Origin: Mobilitalea torta
Lineage (GTDB): Bacteria; Bacillota; Clostridia; Lachnospirales; Lachnospiraceae
Reading direction: 5' to 3'
NCBI RefSeq assembly: GCF_050433395.1
Contig: NZ_JBNPXH010000004.1
Coordinates: forward strand, 124,001 to 188,000
Length of the DNA: 64,000 nt
Each line of letters opens with the position of its first letter. Position 1 is the first letter of the stretch. The position numbers and the translations under genes were made by a program. The notes under the pieces are model-generated. The model was not told the DNA's origin. It made no database searches and saw only the letters and a list, made by a program, of their open reading frames with translations. Of the stretch, positions 16,518 through 24,764 are shown in pieces.

Positions 16518-17435
16518 TTATTTCCTTATCTGTCTTCCTGTCTGATCTACCGTATATTCTCCGGTATAAATCAATTGGGATACCGGAACCAGCTCATACC
16601 CCTTATCCTTCAGTCCGGTAATAACTGCCTCCAATGCCTCCGTAGTATACTTTCCCCCACTGTGCATCAGTATAATGGAACCATTCTCCAGCTGTTCATT
16701 ATCAATTACGGTCCTGACGATGCTGTCCACACCGTAATCCTTCCAGTCCAGGCTGTCAATATTCCATTGTATGGTGTAATATCCGCATTCTCTGGCTAAG
16801 GTGAGCAATGTATTATCATAGGTCCCATAGGGGGCGCGGAACAGCTTCATATCCACTCCCGTAAGCTCCTTCACCTCTTCATGGGTATTCATAATCTCCC
16901 GGATACATTCATCCTTTGGCAAACGAGTCATTTCCTTATGCTTCTCACTGTGATTGCCCAGATCGTGACCTGCTGCCGCGATTATCTTAACCTCTTCCGG
17001 ATATTCCTTCGCCCATTCTCCCGTGAGGAAGAAAGTAGCCTTAATCTTATGCTGCTCCAGAATATCCAGAATCCCCGGAATATCATCATTCTCCCACGCC
17101 ACATCAAAGCTGAGCGAAACTCTGGCCTCCTCACAGTCAACACTATGAATCGGCAGGCTGTTCCTGGTGCTGAGGGTGGTGACGGTAACCGCCCCCGGAA
17201 TCAGCTTTATGCCAAATCCGATTATCATAATTATACTCAATACTACAATACCCACCTTAACAAATAAGGAGGCATTGCTGGCAGCGTATGTTCCGGTATC
17301 ACTCTTCTCTGCTTCCTGGTTCGGCCATCCCAATTCCCTGCCTGGCCACTTCAGCACCTTATCGGGCAGTTCCTGCCCCTTTTCTTCTTCCCTTATTTGC
17401 TCTGCTTCGCCGCGAGCACCTGATCTTCTTGCCAT
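16518..17435 (-). CDS. Membrane-anchored polysaccharide deacetylase (NodB/PdaB-like)
   Basis: The start at 17435 has a GGAGGG site; the longer frame adds 19 residues without one. A charged cytoplasmic N-tail is followed by one membrane anchor (FVKVGIVVLSIIMIIGFGIKL) and a NodB domain: SFDVAWENDD (the catalytic-Asp motif in the form used by PdaB-like sporulation deacetylases instead of TFDDG), GNHSEKH (zinc His pair), RAPYGTYDN and the late His in ILMHSGG. It removes acetyl groups from a cell-wall or surface polysaccharide outside the membrane. It is the last gene of a minus-strand cluster with an acyltransferase and a DHHW protein, so it may balance acetylation there. Confidence 0.9.
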   Translation of the reverse strand: MARRSGARGEAEQIREEEKGQELPDKVLKWPGRELGWPNQEAEKSDTGTYAASNASLFVKVGIVVLSIIMIIGFGIKLIPGAVTVTTLSTRNSLPIHSVDCEEARVSLSFDVAWENDDIPGILDILEQHKIKATFFLTGEWAKEYPEEVKIIAAAGHDLGNHSEKHKEMTRLPKDECIREIMNTHEEVKELTGVDMKLFRAPYGTYDNTLLTLARECGYYTIQWNIDSLDWKDYGVDSIVRTVIDNEQLENGSIILMHSGGKYTTEALEAVITGLKDKGYELVPVSQLIYTGEYTVDQTGRQIRK

Positions 17436-17526
17436 AGTCCCTCCAGAAGAATCCTGTGTTAATACAATATATTGGCAAAGCAAGTACAACATTCGCTAAA
17501 ATACCATGGCAAAAGCTTCCGATTTT

Positions 17527-18669
17527 CTACTTTAATACCGCACTGGAATTCAGGATGGAGGTGCTGTATAGAAACAACACATCCTGCCGGTCAAAGGTGA
17601 GGTAATTCTCCAGCAGATCGCTGCTGATATACCGGATATCAACCAGGGTCACCTTGGAATACTCCTCCACCAACAGGGGTGACAGGCTGCTGCCAAAGGA
17701 ATCGCGAAATACTACCAGCTCCTTGTCCGTATCAGCCTTTGGATTGGTAATCACCAGCAAGGGTGCCGCACCGGAGAGATATACATCATAGGGATCGTTA
17801 CCGGCAAGCTTCTCCGTATCATATACGGGGGTTACGGCATCCGTCTCTAAATTATATACACTGCATCCGTCAATGATCTCATTGGTCAGGTAGATCAGGG
17901 TATCCGGCTTCATCGGCAGGGCCGCGTGTCCGTAATATACTCCGTAAAAAGGCTTCTCCGCCTTGATCTCGGTATAATCACTCCCATTGCCCCCTCCTTT
18001 GACGCTGCTGTTATCCGCGCCTCCGGCACTGTTCTTTCCCATGGCTCTTCTGATTGCATCGGCGGCTTTCTTAAGCCCCTCCTGTCTCCAGTGAATATCC
18101 GTCCTATAGTAATCCTCCACTGTCAGTGTATCCGTAATATCAATATACTGCGCAAAATCCATGCTGGATTTCATAATCTCAAAAAGCTTCTGATAATCCA
18201 TGGAAGGATAGCCGTTCTCTTCCGAAAGAAAATAACCCTTGTCCGGAACAACGGAGAAATAGATGCTGACATCCTTCTCCTTCATATATTTATCATAAAG
18301 AGATTTAAACTTCTCCGCAGCTCTTTGGATCGAGGCCTCATTCAAGGGATAATCCAGCTTAACCGCATAGCCGTCCTCAATATAAATTCCATTATTATCC
18401 TTCTGCCCCAAAGGATAGAATCTGGTATAGGCTTTCAGCGTGCGGAAGAAAAAGCGATTCGGAAACTGATCCTTGGCATACTGCTCAAAATCATCCATGA
18501 AATCTGCCGAGACCAGATTCTTAATACTGACTTCGGGAAACTGCTTCAATTTTCTCCGCTCACTCACCGAGAGCTCCTGGGGTATATGAAACCAGGACAG
18601 CAGTGTAATAATAGCCCACACGCCCCCTATTAACAGAACAGCCGCTCTGTTCACCATTTTATCGTTCAT
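17527..18669 (-). CDS. DHHW family protein (AlgX/AlgJ-like, cell-surface)
   Basis: The 380-residue protein has an N-terminal membrane anchor (AAVLLIGGVWAIITLLSWF), then an extracellular SGNH-like region. The family-naming motif appears as RTDIHWRQEG, and a late FRDSFGSSLSPLL block is also typical. DHHW proteins of Clostridia are predicted partners of MBOAT acyltransferases, by analogy with AlgJ/AlgX and AlgI in alginate acetylation. The MBOAT gene ends 12 bases upstream, which supports that pairing. Biochemical function has not been inferred beyond this; an acyl-transfer or acyl-esterase role is an inference. Confidence 0.88.
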   Translation of the reverse strand: MNDKMVNRAAVLLIGGVWAIITLLSWFHIPQELSVSERRKLKQFPEVSIKNLVSADFMDDFEQYAKDQFPNRFFFRTLKAYTRFYPLGQKDNNGIYIEDGYAVKLDYPLNEASIQRAAEKFKSLYDKYMKEKDVSIYFSVVPDKGYFLSEENGYPSMDYQKLFEIMKSSMDFAQYIDITDTLTVEDYYRTDIHWRQEGLKKAADAIRRAMGKNSAGGADNSSVKGGGNGSDYTEIKAEKPFYGVYYGHAALPMKPDTLIYLTNEIIDGCSVYNLETDAVTPVYDTEKLAGNDPYDVYLSGAAPLLVITNPKADTDKELVVFRDSFGSSLSPLLVEEYSKVTLVDIRYISSDLLENYLTFDRQDVLFLYSTSILNSSAVLK

Positions 18670-18681
18670 CCCGGCACCTCC

Positions 18682-20085
18682 CTAAAACCTGAAATATAAG
18701 AACGGATTAAAGGAAGCATCCACCAGATATGCTGCTGCCAATATAAGAAGTCCTGCACATATTATGGGCTCCGCCGCTTTTTGCACCATATCTCCAAGCC
18801 GTGTCCTGCTTAAACTCTGACCGATCATTTTCGGCAGAGGGGTGCTTCCAATCACAGCAATCAGCAATACCACCAGATAGCTCCGCAAATAATAAGCCGA
18901 CTGTATTCCGGACAGCGGAAGCCCTTGCATTCCCAGCATTGCCCCAATTCTCCCCACGGCTGCTCCCAGGCTCGGAGCATCAAATATCACAAAGCTGATA
19001 ATCACCAGAAAGATGACATAGAAATGAGACAATGCCTTGGGGATTCTTTTGAGAACTTTACCCAGCCATAGCTTCTCCAGGATTAACAATACGGCAAACA
19101 TAAGCCCCCATGCGACAAAATTCCATGCCGCGCCGTGCCACAGTCCCGTCAGCAGCCATACCACCAGGATATTAAACAGCCATCGCAGCAGCGGAACACG
19201 GTTTCCTCCCATGGGAATATACAGATAATCACGGAACCAGGTCCCCAGGGACATATGCCATCTGCGCCAAAACTCTGTAATGCTTGCGGAAATAAAAGGA
19301 TAATTGAAATTCTCCAGGAATTCAAAGCCGAAGATCTTACCCAGGCCTATGGCCATATCGCTATAGCCGGAAAAGTCAAAATAGATCTGCAAAGTAAAGG
19401 CCGCCGCATACATCCACCAGAAGAGGACGGTCCTCTCCTGAGATTCCGTGACAATACTGCACAGCTCTCCAAGGGAATTTGCAATCAGGACCTTTTTTGA
19501 TAAACCCAGCAGAAATCTCCGCAGCCCATGCCGGACTTTCTCCAGGCTGTGGGTTCTATTCTCCAGGGCCTGGGCAATATCAATATAGCGGACAATGGGC
19601 CCTGCAATCAATTGCGGGAAGAAAACCACATAGGTGGCCAGATAGGCCAGATTCCTCTGCGCCTTGGTATTGCCGCGGTATACATCAATGGTATAGCTGA
19701 GGATCTGAAAGGTATAGAAGCTGATTCCCACAGGAAGCGCCACCTTCTGTAAGGGAATGGTCCAACCGGTGGCTGAGTTCACGCTCCCAATGACAAAATC
19801 CGTGTACTTATAATATCCCAGCATCCCTAAGGATATCGCAAGGGACAGGGTCAGCCAGAGCTTTGGCCTGGCTGTTCCCGCATCCTTTTCAATCAGCAAT
19901 CCCATGATATAATTTACCAGGATGGATATTCCCATAAGCAGAATATATTTAGGCTCTCCCCAGCCGTAGAAAATCAGGGAAACCAATAATAAAATATAGT
20001 TTTTAAGCTTTCCCGGGCTGATAAAATATACTCCTACCACCAGAGGTAAAAAATAAAACAAAAAAGTTATGCTTGAAAATACCAT
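18682..20085 (-). CDS. MBOAT family O-acyltransferase (AlgI/DltB-like)
   Basis: The 467-residue protein has about 11 membrane segments. The MBOAT signature is complete: EFWRRWHMSLGTWFRDYLY, IPMGGNR, and the catalytic His in LLTGLWHGAAWNFVAWG. AlgI-type members pass an acetyl group from a cytoplasmic donor to an extracellular polysaccharide or its carrier protein. It lies between a DUF4358 lipoprotein gene (17 bases upstream) and a DHHW gene (12 bases downstream), the usual clostridial arrangement, so the four genes probably form one operon for O-acylation and deacetylation of a surface glycan. Confidence 0.94.
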   Translation of the reverse strand: MVFSSITFLFYFLPLVVGVYFISPGKLKNYILLLVSLIFYGWGEPKYILLMGISILVNYIMGLLIEKDAGTARPKLWLTLSLAISLGMLGYYKYTDFVIGSVNSATGWTIPLQKVALPVGISFYTFQILSYTIDVYRGNTKAQRNLAYLATYVVFFPQLIAGPIVRYIDIAQALENRTHSLEKVRHGLRRFLLGLSKKVLIANSLGELCSIVTESQERTVLFWWMYAAAFTLQIYFDFSGYSDMAIGLGKIFGFEFLENFNYPFISASITEFWRRWHMSLGTWFRDYLYIPMGGNRVPLLRWLFNILVVWLLTGLWHGAAWNFVAWGLMFAVLLILEKLWLGKVLKRIPKALSHFYVIFLVIISFVIFDAPSLGAAVGRIGAMLGMQGLPLSGIQSAYYLRSYLVVLLIAVIGSTPLPKMIGQSLSRTRLGDMVQKAAEPIICAGLLILAAAYLVDASFNPFLYFRF

Positions 20086-20101
20086 AAGTTGACCAAACCT
20101 T

Positions 20102-20785
20102 CTATTTTGTTAAAGCTTTCTCAAATTTTGTCCCGCATACTTCACCAAAAGCATCCACAAGCTGCTGGGAGGTTACCGTCTCATTCAGGCTGGAAGCAAC
20201 CATCGCAAGCAGCACCAGATCATCATTGGTCACAATCTGAATGTCGTCCGCTTCCACACAGATCCACTTCCTAGTGTCAATTCCCTTCAGCACGGCATTG
20301 GCAACCTCCTCCGCATCGGCAGGATCATTCACCCGAATAAGCACCATAGAATATGCCATAGAGCTGATCATTGCCTCGGATACTACCGCTTCCTTCACCT
20401 TGGATGCATCTTCCAGGCCGGTATAATACTTCACGGAGTCCTTATCTGTCAAATCAACAGACGTATCCTGCAGATTAAGGCCGGTATTTTTTTTCTCATA
20501 TATTTTCTCTACGATCTTGGTCAGGTCCCCTTTCAGTATTTCCTGACCATCATTACCTTTGTCGCCGTTTTCCTGGCTTTCTTCCCCTGTGCCGTTTCCT
20601 TCCTCCGGGGCCTTGTCTTTCTCATCCTGGCCGTCGTCCTTCCCATCCTGAACATCGTCTGTTCCGGTAACAACATTTTCGTTCTCCTTCGGAAGGTTAT
20701 CATCCGAAACCGGCTTCTGACATCCGGTAAATGCAAGTGTAATTGCGGCAAAGGATAAAGCTATCATTATTTTTTTTAATCTCAT
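20102..20785 (-). CDS. DUF4358 lipoprotein
   Basis: A lipoprotein signal peptide (KKIMIALSFAAITLAFTGC) puts the acylated Cys at about residue 22. Next comes an acidic low-complexity linker rich in Asp, Glu, Gly and Lys (about residues 25-75), then a domain matching DUF4358: YYTGLEDASKVKEAVVSEAMI, VNDPADAEEV, and DDLVLLAMV. DUF4358 genes in Clostridia commonly sit beside MBOAT and DHHW genes; their function is unknown. It heads the minus-strand cluster here. The long acidic linker suggests the domain reaches into or across the cell wall. Confidence 0.88.
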   Translation of the reverse strand: MRLKKIMIALSFAAITLAFTGCQKPVSDDNLPKENENVVTGTDDVQDGKDDGQDEKDKAPEEGNGTGEESQENGDKGNDGQEILKGDLTKIVEKIYEKKNTGLNLQDTSVDLTDKDSVKYYTGLEDASKVKEAVVSEAMISSMAYSMVLIRVNDPADAEEVANAVLKGIDTRKWICVEADDIQIVTNDDLVLLAMVASSLNETVTSQQLVDAFGEVCGTKFEKALTK

Positions 20786-21135
20786 CGTTAATTTCCTCCA
20801 GTTGTTTTAAATAAGTAATTTATCATCGCAACGAGAACCGGCATTCACAACAGCGGAGGTGTAAACCCCTTCTCCGTTCGTCTCTCCGCAATCAATGAAT
20901 ATTATCTGTGCTCTCTCTTCGATACATGAATTAGACGCAGTTTATTTCCAATGGGTTTCAACTTTTTTAGAAATCGGTGTCCTCCAATTTCCTCCAATCA
21001 AAAAACACCATAAAAATACTGCTGCTTCTTCCTGTCCGATCCGGCAATTCCCGTATCTATAACATGGAAGAGCAGCAGTCCGATGCTGTGTCTTCTCTCT
21101 TTTCTTCTATTCCCGCATATTTCTGCTGATGCGGC
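20786..21135. other. Intergenic region
   Basis: It holds the promoter side of the DUF4358 operon (left) and the terminator of the serine dehydratase operon (right). No gene-like frame is seen. Confidence 0.5.
21018..21079 (-). terminator. Terminator of sda operon
   Basis: On the minus strand ACTGCTGCTCTTCC (21079-21066) pairs with GGAAGAAGCAGCAGT (21032-21018), one unpaired base, and is followed by ATTTTTATGG. It lies about 60 bases after the sdaAA stop. Confidence 0.65.
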
Positions 21136-22005
21136 TCAATTCATAATCCGTTCCATGACCTCACGGCCCGTGGGTGTGGCGGCAAGGCCGCCCTCCCCTG
21201 TCTCCCGGAGCGTTTTCGGAAGGGCTTCGCCAACCTCCCGCATGGCATCAATCACTTCGTCCGGCGGTATCTGACTGCGTATTCCCGCAACTGCCATATC
21301 CGCGCTGGCAATGGCATTTACAGCTCCCACCACATTCCGCTTCACGCAGGGAACCTCTACCAGACCTCCCACCGTATCACAGACCAGCCCCAGAAGGTTT
21401 TTTAATGACATAGCGGCGGCATGGGCAATACACTGCGCATCCCCGCCGTTAAGATAAGCCAGCGCTCCTGCCGCCATGGCACTGGCCGAACCAATTTCCG
21501 CCTGACAGCCTCCTGCCGCCCCTGCCAGAAATGCTCTTGCAGCAATTACCTGCCCGACTCCCGATGCAACATACAGGGCTTCTATCATCCTCTGCCGGGA
21601 TGCGCCGTACTGTGCCTCATAGCTTAACAGGACCGCCGGAATCACACCGCAGGAGCCGGCAGTGGGAGCCGCTACAATCTTCTTCATACAGGCATTGGAT
21701 TCCCCCATTTTCAATGCTTTCGCAATTACTTCACCCATAAATGGGCCGCTTAATACCTTGTTTTCCGACAAGGCCCGGTTCATCCTGTCGCCGTCACCGC
21801 CCACCAGCCCGCTGGCAGACTTAAGCCTCTTGTCATATATCCTGTCCGCATCCTGCATCGCCTGATAAAGCCGGTCCATATGCTCCAGAGACTCCTCTGC
21901 CGTTACCATGCGCTCCTCCAGGTCATCCTCCAGAATCATCTGCCAGAAAGATCCTCCGGTCTCACGGCATTTATTAATAATCTCATCCAAGGATCTAAAA
22001 CTCAT
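21136..22005 (-). CDS. sdaAA: L-serine dehydratase, iron-sulfur-dependent, alpha subunit
   Basis: The 289-residue protein is the catalytic alpha subunit that holds the oxygen-sensitive [4Fe-4S] cluster converting L-serine to pyruvate and ammonia. Visible conserved regions are the start SFRSLDEIINKC, AAPTAGSCGVIPAVLL, GAAGGCQAEIGSASAMAAGAL, and CDTVGGLVEVPCVKRNV; the cysteines in the last three are the cluster ligands of the family. Its start overlaps the end of the beta-subunit gene by 11 bases, indicating translational coupling. In anaerobes this enzyme feeds pyruvate fermentation. Confidence 0.96.
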   Translation of the reverse strand: MSFRSLDEIINKCRETGGSFWQMILEDDLEERMVTAEESLEHMDRLYQAMQDADRIYDKRLKSASGLVGGDGDRMNRALSENKVLSGPFMGEVIAKALKMGESNACMKKIVAAPTAGSCGVIPAVLLSYEAQYGASRQRMIEALYVASGVGQVIAARAFLAGAAGGCQAEIGSASAMAAGALAYLNGGDAQCIAHAAAMSLKNLLGLVCDTVGGLVEVPCVKRNVVGAVNAIASADMAVAGIRSQIPPDEVIDAMREVGEALPKTLRETGEGGLAATPTGREVMERIMN

Positions 22006-22669
22006 GCTTTTCCTCCATACTCAGGTAAGTTACCTTCTTCACACCCTCTGCCTCGCGGAGCAGAGTAAGCACATCCGCCGGAACCTCCTGGTCACATTCA
22101 ATGATCATAACGGCATTGCCGCCCCGCTTATCCCTGTGAATCCGCATCGTTCCTATGTTCACTGCCTTCCGGCTCAAAACCGAGGTCACCTGGGACACAT
22201 GTCCCGGCTTGTCCTCATTATGGACGATCAGGGTGGGGCAGCCGGCGCTGATATCCGCCTCCACTCCATCAATCTGATTAATCAGAATAGCCCCTCCGCC
22301 GATAGAAGAGGCAATGAGCTCCAGCTTATTCCCCTTCACCCCTTCCAGCTTCATCAGCACGGAATTGGGATGGGCATTGCGCAGCTCAATTCCGGCAAAT
22401 TGGAATGCCAGCCCCTTCTCTTTTGCATAGCGAAAGCTCTCGGGAATGCGCTCATCATCCGGCTTCATCCCAAGAAGTCCCGCGATCAACGCCTTATCCG
22501 TACCATGCCCCTTTCCCGTCGCCAGAAAGGAGCCGTGAAGATAGAGCTTCGCGTTTCTGATTTCCTCCTTCAGAAGCTGTCTTGCCGTAAATCCGATCCT
22601 CACCGCTCCCGCCGTATGGGAACTGGAGGGCCCAACCATAATGGGTCCCATAATGTCAAATACGTTCAT
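21995..22669 (-). CDS. sdaAB: L-serine dehydratase, iron-sulfur-dependent, beta subunit
   Basis: The 224-residue beta subunit starts MNVFDIMGPIMVGPSSSHTAGAVRIG, with the family SSSHTAG motif, and ends in an ACT domain (PTLIVHNEDKPGHVSQVTSVL) that binds serine or metals in homologues. It works with the alpha subunit encoded directly downstream and overlapping. A long perfect hairpin lies 31 bases upstream of its start and may take part in control or stabilise the message. Confidence 0.96.
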   Translation of the reverse strand: MNVFDIMGPIMVGPSSSHTAGAVRIGFTARQLLKEEIRNAKLYLHGSFLATGKGHGTDKALIAGLLGMKPDDERIPESFRYAKEKGLAFQFAGIELRNAHPNSVLMKLEGVKGNKLELIASSIGGGAILINQIDGVEADISAGCPTLIVHNEDKPGHVSQVTSVLSRKAVNIGTMRIHRDKRGGNAVMIIECDQEVPADVLTLLREAEGVKKVTYLSMEEKHEF

Positions 22670-22699
22670 TTTCTAATTTCCCCCTTGATCTTCCATGGC

Positions 22700-22753
22700 A
22701 GTACAGCATGTGGCAGGGAGGAGGGCATGATGCTCTCTGCCACATGCTGTACT
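22700..22753. promoter_or_regulatory. Perfect 17-bp inverted repeat upstream of sdaAB
   Basis: AGTACAGCATGTGGCAG (22700-22716) and its exact reverse complement (22737-22753) flank a 20-base loop. It lies between the stop of the gene at 22795 and the sdaAB start. Neither side has a T tract, so it may be an operator-like or mRNA-processing element rather than a standard terminator. Confidence 0.5.
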
Positions 22754-22794
22754 ATACTGTATTATTCCCTTCCATGGAGCGTAAGTACATTGAA

Positions 22795-23262
22795 TTATCC
22801 CCTGTCATTCTCCTGGGCGCTCTTGCGTTCATTTAAAATGATACGGTCCAGCACCGCCTTATATACTAATATGATCTGGGCATCAATATAACAAAACTTA
22901 TTGGAAATAAACTCGTATGACTTATATATAAAGCAAGCATTAATCAGAATCAGCGCCGGGATTGACAGGATCGGCTGAGGAATTCTGGCAATAATGAAAA
23001 TACAGGAGGCCAGGTAGAATAAAAATGCCAGAAAGAAATTCTTACTGATCTTAAAGGCAATGATCATCGTATCATTCAAACGGCTGTGCATTTTAGTGAT
23101 TACCTTGAAATCTCTATACTTCAGCTTATCATAAATGTCATTATAAAGGATCTGACTGTCGCTTATCTTCGTCTCCAGGTTCTTTTTTACGAAAGCAGAA
23201 TAGCGGAGATAATTTGCTTCCCCCAACTCTCTGCTGATGAGTTTTTTAAATACACTTGACAT
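22795..23262 (-). CDS. Hypothetical membrane protein, two TM segments
   Basis: The start is taken at the ATG at 23262, with an upstream GTAGGTG; an ATG eight codons earlier (23286) is possible. The protein of about 155 residues has a basic amphipathic N-terminal half (FKKLISRELGEANYLRYSAF), two adjacent hydrophobic segments (about residues 78-96 and 100-116), and a charged C-terminus ending KSAQENDRG. I do not recognise a family. It precedes the sda genes on the same strand but is separated by the 17-bp inverted repeat, so co-transcription is uncertain. Confidence 0.7.
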   Translation of the reverse strand: MSSVFKKLISRELGEANYLRYSAFVKKNLETKISDSQILYNDIYDKLKYRDFKVITKMHSRLNDTMIIAFKISKNFFLAFLFYLASCIFIIARIPQPILSIPALILINACFIYKSYEFISNKFCYIDAQIILVYKAVLDRIILNERKSAQENDRG

Positions 23263-23641
23263 ATAATCACCTACTCTCTTTCCCATGTTGGCAGTCTTCC
23301 TTCTGAACTTTATATCACATTCCTATTTTATTGTCCAGTATATTCTACATTCCACAGCCATAAAAACATAATTTTTTGATCCTGTGATACTACTATTATT
23401 CTCTGTGGACACAAAATAAAACTCTGCAAATAATGACACTATTACCTAATGTATCTATTCTTTTTGTTCTTTCGCAATTCAGGTCGAATTATTAACAAAA
23501 TGTTCATAATATATCCATATTAAAAACATATATGTCCATTATAATAAAAACAAGTTAAGAAAGCAACTGATAGGAAACAGCGAAACAAAAACAAGAAACA
23601 CCAATTTAATATTGCTTACAAGATAATTTTTTTCATAAAAT

Positions 23642-23677
23642 AAGCCCGGCAGCTACCCTCCCCCCTCTACCGGGCTT
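23642..23677. terminator. GC-rich hairpin in intergenic region
   Basis: AAGCCCGG (23642-23649) pairs with CCGGGCTT (23670-23677) around a 20-base C-rich loop, followed on the plus strand by the pyrimidine-rich CTCCTCTTTTTA. It has no coding gene to serve on that strand. Confidence 0.5.
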
Positions 23678-23718
23678 CTCCTCTTTTTATCGGGCCGTTA
23701 TCCTTAAGCCGACACCGT

Positions 23719-23744
23719 GATGGAACTTGTTTCCATCTTTTTTT
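23719..23744 (+). terminator. Strong intrinsic terminator without upstream gene
   Basis: GATGGAA (23719-23725) and TTCCATC (23731-23737) form a stem with a five-base loop, directly followed by seven T residues (23738-23744). This is a textbook rho-independent terminator on the plus strand, yet the nearest plus-strand gene upstream is the aminotransferase more than 7 kb away. Confidence 0.7.
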
Positions 23745-24023
23745 GTGCCTGCCAGGGGCTCCGGAAGAAATATGAACGAAGGGGGCAACAGGATCATGAA
23801 CATGGTTTACCTTCCTAATACAATATATGGAACTCTCCATACATTGTTCATCTCCTCTCTTTCGCTCCTATGTTTCGGCCTTTTTCTAACAAAATATATT
23901 TTTTTCTTTAATGTAGCCGAATAATTTGTTATAATGTTCGGTAGTAAAGGTTCATCAGGAGATTAGAGAGTATTGCTGTCTGAGAATCCTGTTCATTAGA
24001 AAACTAACCCAGGAGGAAGAAAA

Positions 24024-24652
24024 ATGTCAAATGTAATGATTATGGACCACCCTTTAATCCATCATAAGTTGGGAATTATGAGACGTAAAACCACATCCAC
24101 CAAGGAGTTTCGTGATCTCGTATCCGAGGTTGCCATGCTGATCTGCTACGAAGCGACCCGCAAGCTTCCGCTTACTGACATAGAAATTGAAACCCCGCTT
24201 GTCACCACCACCGTAAAGGAAATCGCCGGTAAAAAGCTATGTATCGTCCCCATTCTGAGAGCAGGCCTTCATATGGCGGACGGTATTCTCAATCTGATCC
24301 CCAGTGCAAAGGTGGGACATGTTGGCTTATACCGCAATGAAGAGACCCTGGAGCGGTGGAATATTTTTGCAAGCTTCCCTCCGACGCCCAGGAACGTGAG
24401 ATCTTTGTAGTAGATCCCATGCTGGCTACGGGAGGCTCCGCTGTGGCGGCAATCGACATTCTGAAGAAAAGAGGAATTACCAAGATCCATTTCCTCTGTC
24501 TCATTGCAGCCCCGGAAGGCGTGGAGCGGCTTACCAAGGCTCACCCGGAGGTCGAGATCTATATCGGTAATCTGGATGAGAGATTAAATGAAAAGGGATA
24601 TATCCTTCCCGGTCTCGGAGATGCCGGGGACAGAATCTACGGAACCAAATAA
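24024..24652 (+). pseudogene. upp: Uracil phosphoribosyltransferase, frameshifted
   Basis: Two overlapping frames together make a full-length (about 209-residue) UPRTase, which salvages uracil with PRPP to give UMP. The first (24024-24410) runs from MSNVMIMDHPLIHHKLGIMR to GLYRNEETLE and then turns into nonsense. The second takes up the protein at VEYFCKLPSDAQEREIF and carries the PRPP loop VVDPMLATGGSAV and the C-terminal GDAGDRIYGTK. The shift lies near 24354-24357, where GAGCGGTGGAA stands for an expected GAG-CCG-GTG-GAA, so one C is missing. An AGGAGG site precedes the start. It is either an inactivating mutation or a sequencing error; as read, the product lacks the PRPP site. Confidence 0.93.
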
Positions 24653-24686
24653 TTAGATACCGCATCCGCATGAGAAAGCAAACAAC

Positions 24687-24726
24687 AGGGGCCGCCGCAC
24701 TGATCAACCATAGTGCGCAGCCCCTT
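24687..24726. terminator. Hairpin between upp and galM
   Basis: AGGGGCCGCCGCACT (24687-24701) pairs, with one bulge, with AGTGCGCAGCCCCTT (24712-24726). It sits between two converging genes and probably ends both transcripts. Confidence 0.55.
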
Positions 24727-24764
24727 CTGTATGTTCGCGGCCTATATGGAATAAACCGGACTAA

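Larger units (their letters stand above)
23287..24023. other. Long intergenic region upstream of upp
   Basis: No convincing protein gene lies in these 737 bases; a 65-codon frame at 23727-23924 starts inside a terminator stem and is rejected. The region holds two plus-oriented hairpins (23642-23677 and 23719-23744, the second with a T7 tract) although no plus-strand gene precedes them. That suggests a short non-coding transcript ending there. A TATAAT at 23930-23935 is the likely -10 of the upp promoter, with a poor -35. Confidence 0.45.

Noticed and set aside
23727..23924. 65-codon plus-strand frame upstream of upp
   Set aside because: It starts within a terminator stem, has no ribosome site and has a random-looking composition.
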